Part shown: piece by piece, positions 25,555 to 33,763 of the stretch
Position numbering within the stretch: the stretch's first letter is position 1
Layout: every line of letters starts with the position of its first letter
Origin: Parvibaculum sp964560165
GTDB taxonomy: Bacteria; Pseudomonadota; Alphaproteobacteria; Parvibaculales; Parvibaculaceae
NCBI GenBank assembly: GCA_964560165.1
Contig: CAZLLB010000001.1
Location: 1 to 39,825 of the forward strand
DNA: 39,825 nt
Direction: 5' to 3'
Made by a program: the position numbers and the translations under genes
The notes under the pieces: model-generated
Told to the model about the DNA's origin: nothing
Databases searched by the model: none
The model's input: only the letters and a program-made list of their open reading frames with translations

Positions 25555-25702
25555 GCCGCAGCTTAACCCACGCGACCCGCTATCGGCAGAGTTTTCAGAC
25601 GACCACACGCAGACGTGAATCGGCGTGATCGTCCGCTGTTGTGGTTATAATATGAGCGCGTAATAGAACAGAGCGCTCAACAAGCCCACCGGAAGGCCAA
25701 TC

Positions 25703-26593
25703 ATGACCGAACTGACCGTCGCGGCCACCCAGATGGCATGTGGAACCGACCGCGAGGAAAACATCGCGAAAGCCGAGCAGCTTGTTGAGCGCGCGGCAGA
25801 GCAGGGTGCGCGGTTCATTCTGCTTCAGGAGCTATTTGAAACGCCCTATTTCTGCAAGGACACCGCGCCCGATCTCATGCACCTGGCGCTTCCTGTCGCC
25901 GAAAATCCAGCCGTCCGGCACATGCAGGCGCTGGCCCGCCGTCTCGCTGTCGTCTTGCCGATCTCGATCTATGAGCGCGCCAACAACGCGCTCTTCAATA
26001 CGCTGGTGATGATCGACGCCGATGGTGAAATCCTCGGCCTCTATCGCAAGTCGCACATCCCGGACGGGCCCGGCTATGGGGAGAAATATTATTTTTCCCC
26101 CGGCGACACCGGCTTTCAGGTTTGGAACACCAAGGTTGGCAAGGTCGGTGCCGCCATCTGCTGGGATCAATGGTTTCCAGAGGCCGCGCGCATCCTCGCG
26201 CTGAAGGGCGCGGACATCATCTGTTACCCGACCGCCATCGGCTCCGAACCGCATGACGCCTCAATCCACTCACGCGACCACTGGCAGCGCACCATGCAAG
26301 GCCATGCTGCCGCGAACCTGACGCCGGTGATCGCGTCGAACCGCATCGGCCGCGAGATGGGCCGCACCAGCGAACTCACCTTCTACGGCTCATCCTTCAT
26401 CGCTGATAATACCGGCCAGAAGGTTGCCGAGGCGGGCGAGACGGATGAGGCTGTTTTGATCGCCACTTTTGATCTCGAGCGCAACCGGCAGGCCCGCCTC
26501 GAATGGGGTGTATTCCGCGACCGCCGCGTCGATCTCTATGGCGATTTGCTGACCCTGGACGGCGAGCGGCGCAGCCCCTACGGCAAGCCGTGA
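25703..26593 (+). CDS. aguB: N-carbamoylputrescine amidase
   Basis: A nitrilase-superfamily enzyme that hydrolyses N-carbamoylputrescine to putrescine, CO2 and ammonia in the agmatine route. The catalytic triad is visible: Glu43 in LLQELFETPYFCKD, Lys116 in YRKSHIPDGPGYGEKYYF and Cys153 in AAICWDQWFPEAAR. The length of 296 and the WDQWFPE and GSEPHD segments are typical of this subgroup rather than general amidases. GGAAGG lies upstream of the ATG. The divergent 94-base spacer to the cytochrome gene holds a TATAAT at 25646-25651 without a convincing -35, and a GAGCGCTC palindrome at 25671-25678. No agmatine deiminase is next to it in the window. Confidence 0.92.
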   Translation: MTELTVAATQMACGTDREENIAKAEQLVERAAEQGARFILLQELFETPYFCKDTAPDLMHLALPVAENPAVRHMQALARRLAVVLPISIYERANNALFNTLVMIDADGEILGLYRKSHIPDGPGYGEKYYFSPGDTGFQVWNTKVGKVGAAICWDQWFPEAARILALKGADIICYPTAIGSEPHDASIHSRDHWQRTMQGHAAANLTPVIASNRIGREMGRTSELTFYGSSFIADNTGQKVAEAGETDEAVLIATFDLERNRQARLEWGVFRDRRVDLYGDLLTLDGERRSPYGKP

Positions 26594-26668
26594 AACCTTC
26601 CGCGCACGGCCCCGCCGATCTGCTATAAAACCTGCAACAGTCATTTCGATGCAGGCCGGGATCAGCTC

Positions 26669-27865
26669 ATGGACTTTTCATTCACGCGCGCCGATGAAGA
26701 ATTTCGGATGCAGGTCCGCCATTTCTTCGAGACCGAATATCCCCAGGACCTGATCGAGAAAATGGCGCACGGTCATTCTCCGTCCAAGGCCGATTATCAG
26801 CGTTCGGAACGTGCGCTCGACAGCAAGGGCTGGGTCGCCGTGAACTGGCCAAAGGAGGCGGGCGGCACCGGCTGGACATCGAATCAGAAATATATATTCG
26901 ACGAAGAGCTCGAACGCGCAGGCGCTCTCAACGTCGTGCCGATGGGCCTGCTCTATGTCGGTCCCGTCATCTACACATTCGGCACCGAGGCGCAGAAGGC
27001 GCAATGGCTGCCCGGCATCCTCAACAGCACCACTTTCTGGGCGCAGGGCTATTCCGAGCCTGAATCCGGCTCGGACCTCGCCTCGCTCCAATCGCGCGCC
27101 GTGCCCGATGGGTCTGACTACATCGTCAACGGCACGAAAATCTGGACGAGCCTCGCCCAGCATGCTGACTGGATTTTCTGCCTGTTGCGCACCGACAATT
27201 CCGGCAAGAAGCAGGAGGGCATCACCTTCCTTTGCATCGACATGAAGACGCCCGGCATCACCGTTCGTCCCATCATCACCATCGACGGCAAACACGCGCT
27301 CAACGCCGTCGATTTCGTCGATGTCCGCGCGCCGCAAGCAAACCGCATCGGCGAAGAAGGCAAGGGCTGGACCTATGCCAACTACTTGCTCGGTCACGAG
27401 CGCACCTCCTATGCGCATGTGGCAGGCAAGCGCAACCAACTCCGCGACATTCGCGCGACGGCGGCAAAAACCGCGACGAATGGCGCTACGCTTCTTCTCG
27501 ATCCGGGTTTCGCCCGCAAGCTCTCGGAGCTTGAAGCTCGCCTCGATGCGCTGGAACTCACCGTGCTGCGTGTCCTTGCTTCGGTGGCCGATGGCGGCGC
27601 GCCGGGCGAGGAATCCTCGATCCTGAAAGTCATCGCCACCGAACTGGCGCAGGACATTACCGAGCTTGGCGTCGAGGCCTTCGGCCCCTATGCGCAGCCG
27701 ACTTTCCCGGATTCGGTCGTGCCTGAAGGTTCGGACAATTTCGCCATTCCAGCCGCCGCCGCTCCCTCGGTCGCGCGCTATCTCGGGGCGCGAGCGCAGT
27801 CGATCTATGGCGGCTCCAATGAGATCCAGAAGAACATCATCGCCAAGCGCATATTGGGGCTCTGA
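26669..27865 (+). CDS. Acyl-CoA dehydrogenase family protein
   Basis: The 398-residue protein has the normal ACAD fold: an N-terminal helical domain (MDFSFTRADEEFRMQVRHF), the middle beta domain with AQGYSEPESGSDLASLQSRA and TKIWTSLAQHADWIF, and a C-terminal bundle ending SIYGGSNEIQKNIIAKRIL. Where medium-chain ACADs have YEGTS with the catalytic Glu, this one has YGGSN, as in the branch acting on bulky or steroid-like acyl-CoAs whose base lies elsewhere. It stands after aguB with a 75-base spacer containing TATAAA at 26624-26629 and an inverted repeat CCTGCA/TGCAGG (26631-26655), so it probably has its own promoter. Substrate unknown. Confidence 0.9.
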   Translation: MDFSFTRADEEFRMQVRHFFETEYPQDLIEKMAHGHSPSKADYQRSERALDSKGWVAVNWPKEAGGTGWTSNQKYIFDEELERAGALNVVPMGLLYVGPVIYTFGTEAQKAQWLPGILNSTTFWAQGYSEPESGSDLASLQSRAVPDGSDYIVNGTKIWTSLAQHADWIFCLLRTDNSGKKQEGITFLCIDMKTPGITVRPIITIDGKHALNAVDFVDVRAPQANRIGEEGKGWTYANYLLGHERTSYAHVAGKRNQLRDIRATAAKTATNGATLLLDPGFARKLSELEARLDALELTVLRVLASVADGGAPGEESSILKVIATELAQDITELGVEAFGPYAQPTFPDSVVPEGSDNFAIPAAAAPSVARYLGARAQSIYGGSNEIQKNIIAKRILGL

Positions 27866-27885
27866 CCCCCGGCGATGCGATTTAA

Positions 27886-27921
27886 CGTCGCAAAGGGCTC
27901 CAAAAGCCTCAAAATGCGACG
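27886..27921 (+). terminator. Two-tier stem-loop between the acyl-CoA dehydrogenase and helicase genes
   Basis: Outer arms CGTCGCA (27886-27892) and TGCGACG (27915-27921) enclose an inner stem GGCT/AGCC (27896-27899 and 27905-27908) with a CCAAA loop. A T5 run follows at 27932-27936. It may terminate the acyl-CoA dehydrogenase transcript, though the T-run is 10 bases away, or it may be a leader structure of the RNA helicase. A second small stem CTCCC/GGGAG lies at 27983-27995. No gene is seen in the 184-base spacer. Confidence 0.33.
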
Positions 27922-28049
27922 AAAACGGCAAGTTTTTGAAGATCGCGCGTGACTAGTGGCGCGCGCCGCGCTATTGCCCGCTCTCCCGGCGGGAGCGTGC
28001 TCACAGAGCCCCCTTTGCAGCGGGCATCCTCAAGACGCAAGGCACATCC

Positions 28050-30287
28050 GTGGCATTCCCCCCGACCGCTCTTCCGCTCGCCCGTGCGCTTACCGAGCGC
28101 GAATATAATGATCCAACGCCGGTGCAGACCGCCGTTATGGAGCCTGAAGCGGAAGAGCGCGATCTGCTCGTCTCTGCTCAGACAGGGTCCGGCAAGACGG
28201 TCGCCTATGGTATCGCCATGGGCTCGACCCTGCTCGGCGAGGCGGAGTTTCTGGGCCGGGCAGGCGATCCCGTCGCGCTTGTCATCGCGCCCACGCGCGA
28301 ACTGGCGCTTCAGGTCCACCGCGAATTGTCATGGCTTTACCAATATGCCAACGCCCGTGTCGTCTCCTGCGTCGGCGGCATGGACCCCAAAAGCGAAGCC
28401 CGCCAGTTGAACGAAGGCGCGCATATCGTCGTCGGCACACCGGGCCGCCTCCGCGATCATCTTGAGCGTGGCCGCCTGAAGGTCGCGAACCTCAAGGCTG
28501 TCGTCCTCGACGAAGCTGACGAGATGCTGGACCTCGGTTTCCGCGAGGATCTCGAATTCATTCTCGAAACGACACCGGCAGAGCGCCGTACGCTGCTTTT
28601 CTCGGCAACACTGCCCAAGGAAATCGTCGGCCTCGCCAAAAAATTCCAGCGTGATGCCTGGCGCATTCAGGCAAGCGGCAATGAGCGCGGCCATGCCGAT
28701 ATCGAATATCGAGCCATCCTAGTCGCTCCTCGCGAAGTCGAGCATGTCGTCGTCAATGTGCTGCGCTTTGTCGAAGCGTCCAGCGCCATCGTTTTCTGCA
28801 ACACGCGCGAATCCGTCCGCCATCTTCAATCAACCTTGTCCGAGCGCGGCTTTTCCGCCGTCTCACTTTCTGGCGAATTGAGCCAGGGCGAACGCAACCA
28901 CGCGCTGCAAGCTCTGCGCGATGGGCGCGCCCGAGTCTGCGTCGCGACTGACGTGGCGGCGCGCGGCATCGACCTGCCAAATCTCGGCCTCGTCATCCAT
29001 GCCGAATTGCCCCACGATCCGGAAGTTCTCCAGCATCGCAGCGGACGCACCGGCAGGGCGGGGCGCAAGGGCGTCAGCGTCCTCCTCGTCCCGCAGTCGC
29101 GCCGTCGCAAGGCCGACATTATCATCCGCCATGCGCGCATCGAGCCCGTCTGGGCCCCCGCGCCATCAGCCGATGAAATCCGCAAACTCGATCAGGAACG
29201 CCTTCTGCAAAGCCCGATCCTGACCGACGAGCGCACGGACGACGATCTGGAGATGGCGAAAGCCCTGCTGGCTGAACGCTCGGCAGAGGACATCGCCGCG
29301 GCGCTCGTGCGCATTTATCGCGCTGGTCTGCCTGCGCCTGAAGAGATCATGGACCCGGGCTCGTCTCGCGACAGCCGCGACACGAGAGAGCCGCGCAGTC
29401 GCCGCGAGCCGCGCGAACCCCGCGAGCGCGATAGCGCGCCGCGCCCGAAAAAGACCGGCCCGGCACTCGCGGGCGGCAGCGTCTGGTTCCGTCTGAATGT
29501 AGGCCGCGAGAAAAACGCTGATCCGCGTTGGCTCCTGCCGATGATCTGCCGTCAGGGCGGCATCACGAAACGCGAAATCGGCGCGATCCGCATTTTCGAA
29601 CATGAAACGCGCGTCGAAATCGCGGGCGAAGCGTCGGAAAGTTTCCTCGGCAATGTGCGCCAGATCCCCAAAGGTGAAGTGCGCATCGAGCCCATGAAAC
29701 CCGGTGCCGAACTGAGCGAGCCGACTTCCGCGCCTGCTGTCGAAGATGTCGATCGCGAGCCGAACCAGCGCCCGCGCAAAGACAAGTTCGACAAGAACAA
29801 GCAGAAGGCGAAAAGTAAATGGGAGCCGCGCGAACAGCAGTCGCGCTTCACGCCGGAACCCGACTTCCATCCCGGCAGCGGGGCGGACAAGGAAAGCACA
29901 TCGGCACCTCACAAGCCGAAGGAATGGGCAAAGCCTGCCCATGACGGCAAGAAAAAATATGAAGGCAAACCGAAATACGAAGGCAAAGCCAAATATGAGG
30001 GCAAGCCGAAGCATGAAGGCAAGCCGAAGTTCGAGAAGCGCGACGACAGCAGAAAGCCTGATGCACCGCGCGCCCTCGCAAAGCCCGATCGGGGCGACGC
30101 GCGCAATCCGTCCGAACGCCTGAGCTTTTCCGATCGCCCGAAACCGGCCGGCAAGCCCGAGTATAAAGGCAAGCCCAAACCGAAATATGCGGGCAAGCCC
30201 AGTGGTAAACCAAGTGGCAAACCAGCAGGCAAGATCGGCGGCAAGCCGAACTACAGCAAGCAGAAGCCGAACAAGCCTCGCGCTTGA
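28050..30287 (+). CDS. DEAD-box ATP-dependent RNA helicase with DbpA-type RNA-binding domain and Lys/Gly-rich tail
   Basis: The 745-residue protein has all DEAD-box motifs: Q motif (PTPVQ), motif I AQTGSGKT (Lys49), PTRELALQ, TPGR, DEAD (154-157), SAT, VFCNTRESV, ATDVAARGID and HRSGRTGRAG. After the helicase core come an Arg/Glu-rich linker (about 435-470) and a DbpA/CsdA-like RNA-binding domain from about 478 to 540 (VWFRLNVGREKNADPRWL). The tail from about 580 is basic and repetitive: a KYEGKP unit recurs five times near 634-662, then GKPSGKPSGKPAGK. Such tails promote RNA binding and condensation in other helicases. It starts with GTG at 28050, chosen because the helicase fold begins immediately. 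The likely job is ribosome assembly or cold-adapted mRNA handling. Confidence 0.92.
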   Translation: MAFPPTALPLARALTEREYNDPTPVQTAVMEPEAEERDLLVSAQTGSGKTVAYGIAMGSTLLGEAEFLGRAGDPVALVIAPTRELALQVHRELSWLYQYANARVVSCVGGMDPKSEARQLNEGAHIVVGTPGRLRDHLERGRLKVANLKAVVLDEADEMLDLGFREDLEFILETTPAERRTLLFSATLPKEIVGLAKKFQRDAWRIQASGNERGHADIEYRAILVAPREVEHVVVNVLRFVEASSAIVFCNTRESVRHLQSTLSERGFSAVSLSGELSQGERNHALQALRDGRARVCVATDVAARGIDLPNLGLVIHAELPHDPEVLQHRSGRTGRAGRKGVSVLLVPQSRRRKADIIIRHARIEPVWAPAPSADEIRKLDQERLLQSPILTDERTDDDLEMAKALLAERSAEDIAAALVRIYRAGLPAPEEIMDPGSSRDSRDTREPRSRREPREPRERDSAPRPKKTGPALAGGSVWFRLNVGREKNADPRWLLPMICRQGGITKREIGAIRIFEHETRVEIAGEASESFLGNVRQIPKGEVRIEPMKPGAELSEPTSAPAVEDVDREPNQRPRKDKFDKNKQKAKSKWEPREQQSRFTPEPDFHPGSGADKESTSAPHKPKEWAKPAHDGKKKYEGKPKYEGKAKYEGKPKHEGKPKFEKRDDSRKPDAPRALAKPDRGDARNPSERLSFSDRPKPAGKPEYKGKPKPKYAGKPSGKPSGKPAGKIGGKPNYSKQKPNKPRA

Positions 30288-30343
30288 CCTGAACCGCGTC
30301 AAACCGGCTATGCTCCCGCTCGATCAAATTGCGGGAGGGAAAC

Positions 30344-31120
30344 ATGGACCTGCATCTGCGCGGTAAGCGTGCACTTGTCACGGGCGCATCCAAAGGCATC
30401 GGCGCTGCGGCAGCCGAGGCTCTGGCGGAGGAGGGGTGCCATCTCCACCTCGCCGCCCGCAGCGTGAAGGACCTCGAAGATCTTGCGGGGCATCTGCGCA
30501 AGGCTCATGCCGTCGAAGTTACGGTCCATCCGGTCGATCTGCGTCAATCCGCCGACATCGAACGTCTGACGACGGAAACATCCGGCATCGACATTCTCAT
30601 CAACAATGCGGGCGACATTCCCGGCGGCTCGCTCGACAAGATCGACGAAGCCACATGGCGTCATGCCTGGGATTTGAAAGTCTTCGGCTATATCAACCTG
30701 ACACGCCTCGTCTATGCGGCAATGAAAGCGCGCGGCCACGGTGTCATCATCAACGACATCGGAGCGGCAGGTGAGCGCTTCGACTTCAATTATATCGCAG
30801 GCAGCGCGGGCAATGCGGCGTTGATGGCCTTCACCCGCGCGCTTGGTGGTCGCAGCCTCGACGACAATATCCGCGTTGTCGGCATCAATCCCGGCCCGGT
30901 CGAAACGGGCCGCATCGTCTCGCTGATGAAACGCGCCGCGCTGGCACGCTTCAACGATGAGAACAAATATCTCGAGATGATGAAGAGCTTCCCGCTTGGC
31001 CGCCCCGCCAAGCCTCGCGAGATTGCCGATCTGATGGCCTTTCTGGCGTCAGATCGCGCAGGCTACACAAGCGGCGTCATCTACACAGTCGATGGCGGCA
31101 TTAGCGCCCGCAACGGATAA
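30344..31120 (+). CDS. Atypical short-chain dehydrogenase/reductase (PRK06125-like)
   Basis: This 258-residue classical-size SDR keeps the nucleotide-binding GASKGIG (14-20), NNAG and a C-terminal YTSGVIYTVDGGISA. The catalytic set is altered: the motif around the active Tyr is FNYIAGS, so Tyr150 is kept but position 154 is Ser instead of Lys, and the usual Ser before it is replaced in IINDIGAAGERF. I recall the same YxxGS pattern in the PRK06125 group, so this is a subfamily trait rather than a mutation. The ATG at 30344 has GGGAGGGA upstream; the 15 bases before it are not coding. It is followed after 34 bases by a crotonase and probably serves acyl-CoA metabolism. Confidence 0.83.
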   Translation: MDLHLRGKRALVTGASKGIGAAAAEALAEEGCHLHLAARSVKDLEDLAGHLRKAHAVEVTVHPVDLRQSADIERLTTETSGIDILINNAGDIPGGSLDKIDEATWRHAWDLKVFGYINLTRLVYAAMKARGHGVIINDIGAAGERFDFNYIAGSAGNAALMAFTRALGGRSLDDNIRVVGINPGPVETGRIVSLMKRAALARFNDENKYLEMMKSFPLGRPAKPREIADLMAFLASDRAGYTSGVIYTVDGGISARNG

Positions 31121-31154
31121 TCGAAAACACCTATATAAAATCAGGGAGAAACTC

Positions 31155-31913
31155 ATGACCGATCTGGTGCTGCGCGAAGACCGCAATGGCCTGACAACAC
31201 TGACGCTGAACCGGCCCGAAAAGCTCAACTCGCTTAACGTCGAAGTCTTTGTCGAACTCGACGCCCATCTTGCCTCCATCGAGAAAGATCTTGATGGCGT
31301 CGGCCTCGTCATCCTGCGCGGCGCGGGCAAATGTTTTTCCGCCGGTCACGATCTCGGCGACATCGCTCACGGCGAGCGCCCGCCGCGTCCGAACTTTCAG
31401 GCCCACACCATTGAGCGTCTGGCGAACCTGCCGCAGCCAGTCATCTCCGCCGTGCATGGTCATTGCTACACAGGCGCGCTGGAACTGGCACTCGGCGGCG
31501 ACATCATCGTCGCGGCACAGTCCGCCAAATTCGCCGACACGCATGCCAAGTGGTCGCTGACGCCCGTATGGGGCATGAGCCAGCGGCTGCCGCGCCGCAT
31601 CGGCCTGCCCAAGGCGCGCGAAATGATGTTCACCTGCCGCACTTTTCCGGGTGAAGAAGCGCTGGCCATCGGCCTTGCCAATATCTGCGTCCCCGATGCC
31701 GAGTTCGACGCAACTCTCGCCTCGCTCGCTGAATCCATCCTCACCAATTCGTGGTTCAGCAATCGCGCCAACAAGAAGCTGCTGAAGGACACGGATGGCC
31801 TGCCGCTCAGCGCCGGTCTTTCGCATGAGATAGTTCACACCAAAGGCGTCGGCCCGGATATGCAGGAGCGCATCGCCGCCTTTTCCAACAAGACGGCGAA
31901 GAAGCAGGCTTAG
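31155..31913 (+). CDS. Enoyl-CoA hydratase/isomerase family (crotonase)
   Basis: The start at the ATG 31155 is set by AGGGAGAAA just upstream; a longer reading frame to 31092 would overlap the SDR gene. The 252-residue product shows TLNRPEKLNSLNVEVF, GAGKCFSAGHDLGDI (oxyanion hole), HGHCYTGALELALGGDII and FADTHAKWSLTPVWGMSQRLPR. In this subgroup the THAKWSLTP segment replaces the PEI-GxxP of mitochondrial-type hydratases, so the second catalytic Glu is missing and the activity may be isomerisation or another crotonase reaction. It is downstream of the SDR in one operon and converges with the hydrolase gene, the two stops being three bases apart. Confidence 0.87.
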   Translation: MTDLVLREDRNGLTTLTLNRPEKLNSLNVEVFVELDAHLASIEKDLDGVGLVILRGAGKCFSAGHDLGDIAHGERPPRPNFQAHTIERLANLPQPVISAVHGHCYTGALELALGGDIIVAAQSAKFADTHAKWSLTPVWGMSQRLPRRIGLPKAREMMFTCRTFPGEEALAIGLANICVPDAEFDATLASLAESILTNSWFSNRANKKLLKDTDGLPLSAGLSHEIVHTKGVGPDMQERIAAFSNKTAKKQA

Positions 31914-31916
31914 GCT

Positions 31917-32714
31917 CTACTTCTCGAAACCTTCGATGAAATCGACGATGCGGTCCAGCGTCGCGGAATCCTGCGCGATCAGCCGATGTCCGAGTTCATC
32001 CACGAGGATCAGCTTCGCGTCCGGCCATGCGCGTTTGAGCGTCTGCGAATTGGAGGCAGGGCAATCCTCGTCGTCGAGTGAGTGCACGAAGAGCGCCTTG
32101 GCCGTCATCTGCTCCGCCGCAGCTTCCATGTCGTAGGCGGGAGGCACATCCACCTGACGTGCGGCATAGAGCGCTTGCGCCCGCTCTATCACCTCGGGCG
32201 GTACACCCTTGCGCTCGGCGCGCTCCCAGCGCTGAGACATTTTCGGAATGGGCGTCGCGATCAGCGCCACGCGCTTCACAGCAAGCCCGTCCGTCATCGC
32301 CTGCATGCTGACTGGGCAGCCATAAGAATGTGCAACGATGCTGTCGATCGGCCCACAGGCCTCCGCCACTGCGCGCACCGCGGCTGAGGCGGCTTTGGGC
32401 GACGCATCCTCGGCAGGTGAAAACCCGTGCCCCGGCAAATCCATCGCAACGACCGCGCGCCCGTTATAGGCAAACTTGTCGGCAATCGCGCCCCACAGGC
32501 AATTGTCGTCTTCCCACCCATGCACCAGAAGCGTCGCCGTTCCCTTGCCGAGCCGCCATGCCATTACCTTGCCATAAGGCGTCTCGACCTCGATGTCGTC
32601 GGCATCGCGCAGCGCTTCCGCAATGCGCGGCCTCACGCGCCGCTTCGGCGTCATCATCGCGGCAAGCAGGGCCTCCGCCTCGGCGTCAAGATCGTCCGGC
32701 ATCGTATCGCTCAA
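31917..32714 (-). CDS. Alpha/beta hydrolase
   Basis: The 265-residue protein has the alpha/beta hydrolase fold: LLVHGWEDDNCLW (oxyanion loop HGW 65-67), MDLPGHGFSP, the nucleophile elbow AHSYG with Ser130 (Ala in place of the first Gly), an acid in HSLDDEDCP and the catalytic His in ELGHRLIAQD. The N-terminal 35 residues are an uncommon charged stretch (DDLDAEAEALLAAMM). Its start overlaps by four bases the stop of the membrane-protein gene, indicating a two-gene operon. Substrate class (ester, lipid or thioester) cannot be told. Confidence 0.82.
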   Translation of the reverse strand: MSDTMPDDLDAEAEALLAAMMTPKRRVRPRIAEALRDADDIEVETPYGKVMAWRLGKGTATLLVHGWEDDNCLWGAIADKFAYNGRAVVAMDLPGHGFSPAEDASPKAASAAVRAVAEACGPIDSIVAHSYGCPVSMQAMTDGLAVKRVALIATPIPKMSQRWERAERKGVPPEVIERAQALYAARQVDVPPAYDMEAAAEQMTAKALFVHSLDDEDCPASNSQTLKRAWPDAKLILVDELGHRLIAQDSATLDRIVDFIEGFEK

Positions 32715-33241
32715 CTCTGTTCCTCCGCTTCCAGTTTCGTCCGTTTACGGAAAAAGAGATCGTGCATCTTCTCCTGGCCGATCACTTTGCTCAATTCGCT
32801 GATCCCGAAAAAGGGGATCAGCGCGATAAACGCCATGAAGCCCAGAGAGAGAATCACCTGCAGATTACTCATCTCCAGAATGTCGTTGCTCGCCTCGGCA
32901 TGGGGCCAGATCGCTTCAACGAGAACCTCTTCAAGCAGATTGAACCCGATCAACATGCACGAAAACAAGGCCGCCTTGATCAGAATGGGCCAGATCAGCG
33001 GCAACCGCTCAGCCCGCCGCCCCAGCCTCAAATGCTCGCCGATCACCACGAATTTCGCAAAAACCAGCGCCTTGAGCGTCGCTGCCCCAAGGTGCTCGAC
33101 CAGCCCCCAATCGGAAAGAACCACCGAATTGTGCAGCGTATAAACGCTCAGCAGCAGCCACAAATAGGCAAACACGGTCAAAAAATGGCTGAACCGCCCA
33201 ATCAACGTCGGGTGTTTGGCCGGCATCGTCTCACTGGTCAT
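32711..33241 (-). CDS. Conserved-looking membrane protein of unknown function
   Basis: The 176-residue protein has about four hydrophobic helices: FLTVFAYLWLLLSVYTL (around 21-37), ALVFAKFVVIGEHL, PILIKAALFSCMLIGFNLL and LSLGFMAFIALIPFFGIS, and a charged cytoplasmic tail FFRKRTKLEAEEQ. No known motif is seen. It is the first gene of a pair with the alpha/beta hydrolase, with ATGA overlap. The reading frame has normal codon use and no rival on the other strand, so it is taken as real. Confidence 0.65.
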   Translation of the reverse strand: MTSETMPAKHPTLIGRFSHFLTVFAYLWLLLSVYTLHNSVVLSDWGLVEHLGAATLKALVFAKFVVIGEHLRLGRRAERLPLIWPILIKAALFSCMLIGFNLLEEVLVEAIWPHAEASNDILEMSNLQVILSLGFMAFIALIPFFGISELSKVIGQEKMHDLFFRKRTKLEAEEQS

Positions 33242-33385
33242 GCAGAGGGCCTCTGGCTTTCAATGGCACCGAGTCGCCATAAAACCACGCTTTAGCCCAA
33301 TCACACCAGATTTCCGCCCGAAATTGCGAGATTCGCGGGCCCCGCGCGCGGACGCATCGCAGCTCCCGCAAATCCGAAAATCCTG

Positions 33386-33403
33386 CTTTTTCCGATGAAA
33401 AAG
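33386..33403 (-). terminator. Stem-loop downstream of tRNA-Gln
   Basis: CTTTTTC (33386-33392) and GAAAAAG (33397-33403) are perfect 7-bp arms around a 4-base loop, beginning five bases beyond the tRNA 3' end on the minus strand. On that strand the first arm is CTTTTTC. The T-run is inside the stem, so it is not a classical terminator, but its position fits 3'-end formation or processing. Confidence 0.35.
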
Positions 33404-33407
33404 GCGC

Positions 33408-33481
33408 TGGCTGGGGGACTAGGATTCGAACCTAGATAGGCAGAGTCAGAGTCTGCAGTCCTACCGTTAGACGATCCCCCA
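33408..33481 (-). tRNA. tRNA-Gln (anticodon CTG)
   Basis: On the minus strand the sequence folds as a full cloverleaf: acceptor TGGGGGA (33475-33481) with TCCCCCA, D-arm containing CTAACGGTAGGA, anticodon stem GCAGA/TCTGC around loop CTCTGAC (anticodon CTG at 33447-33449), T-arm CTAGGTTCGAATCCTAG, discriminator G and an encoded CCA at 33408-33410. Length is 74 nt including CCA. Identity Gln follows from the anticodon and the weak first pair typical of tRNA-Gln. Confidence 0.96.
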
Positions 33482-33546
33482 AGCGCTTCGCTGGTCATGT
33501 TGCTTCGTGGGGCGAACCCGCGCGAAGCAGCGCCTTGGACGCGCGG

Positions 33547-33575
33547 AACCTAGTCAGCCAGTGCGCCGCCGTCAA
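33547..33575 (-). promoter_or_regulatory. Promoter of tRNA-Gln
   Basis: Read on the minus strand, TTGACG (33575-33570) and TAGGTT (33552-33547) are separated by exactly 17 bases, a near-ideal housekeeping promoter for an alphaproteobacterium. Transcription would start near 33540, leaving a leader of about 59 bases before the tRNA 5' end for RNase P to remove. Confidence 0.55.
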
Positions 33576-33656
33576 CCACATGCGTGCATGAAGGTCGCGC
33601 CCGCCTTTACCCTTCAACGCAACCTGTTAAGCTCTTCGCAACTGAAAAGATAAGGA

Positions 33657-33705
33657 GCCCGGTCGGAGGCGCTGCCCCTTTGGAGGGGTAGGCTGCTTCC
33701 CGGGT
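33657..33705 (+). other. Structured leader upstream of ppx/gppA
   Basis: GCCCGG (33657-33662) can pair with CCGGGT (33700-33705), enclosing a hairpin CCCCT (33675-33679) / AGGGG (33684-33688) with a TTGG loop. A further small stem CACC/GGTG lies at 33719-33731. If the helicase-like GC pairing forms, this is a compact RNA leader ending about 58 bases before the preferred ppx start. I do not recognise a known riboswitch family. Confidence 0.3.
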
Positions 33706-33763
33706 CTGGTCGAACGTGCACCCAGAAGGTGACAGGGGCGCGGATGGGCCGTCGGAGCCCCCC

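Noticed and set aside
26678..27931. A 417-codon minus-strand open frame opposite the acyl-CoA dehydrogenase.
   Set aside because: Third-position GC bias of the real gene explains the lack of stops; no motif is recognisable.
29949..30040. Regular DNA repeats that could suggest a CRISPR or satellite.
   Set aside because: They are in-frame codons for the KYEGKP repeats of the helicase tail, without unique spacers.
33301..33498. A short minus-strand frame reading SSNGRTADSDSAYLGSNP.
   Set aside because: This is the well-known false protein produced by translating a tRNA gene.
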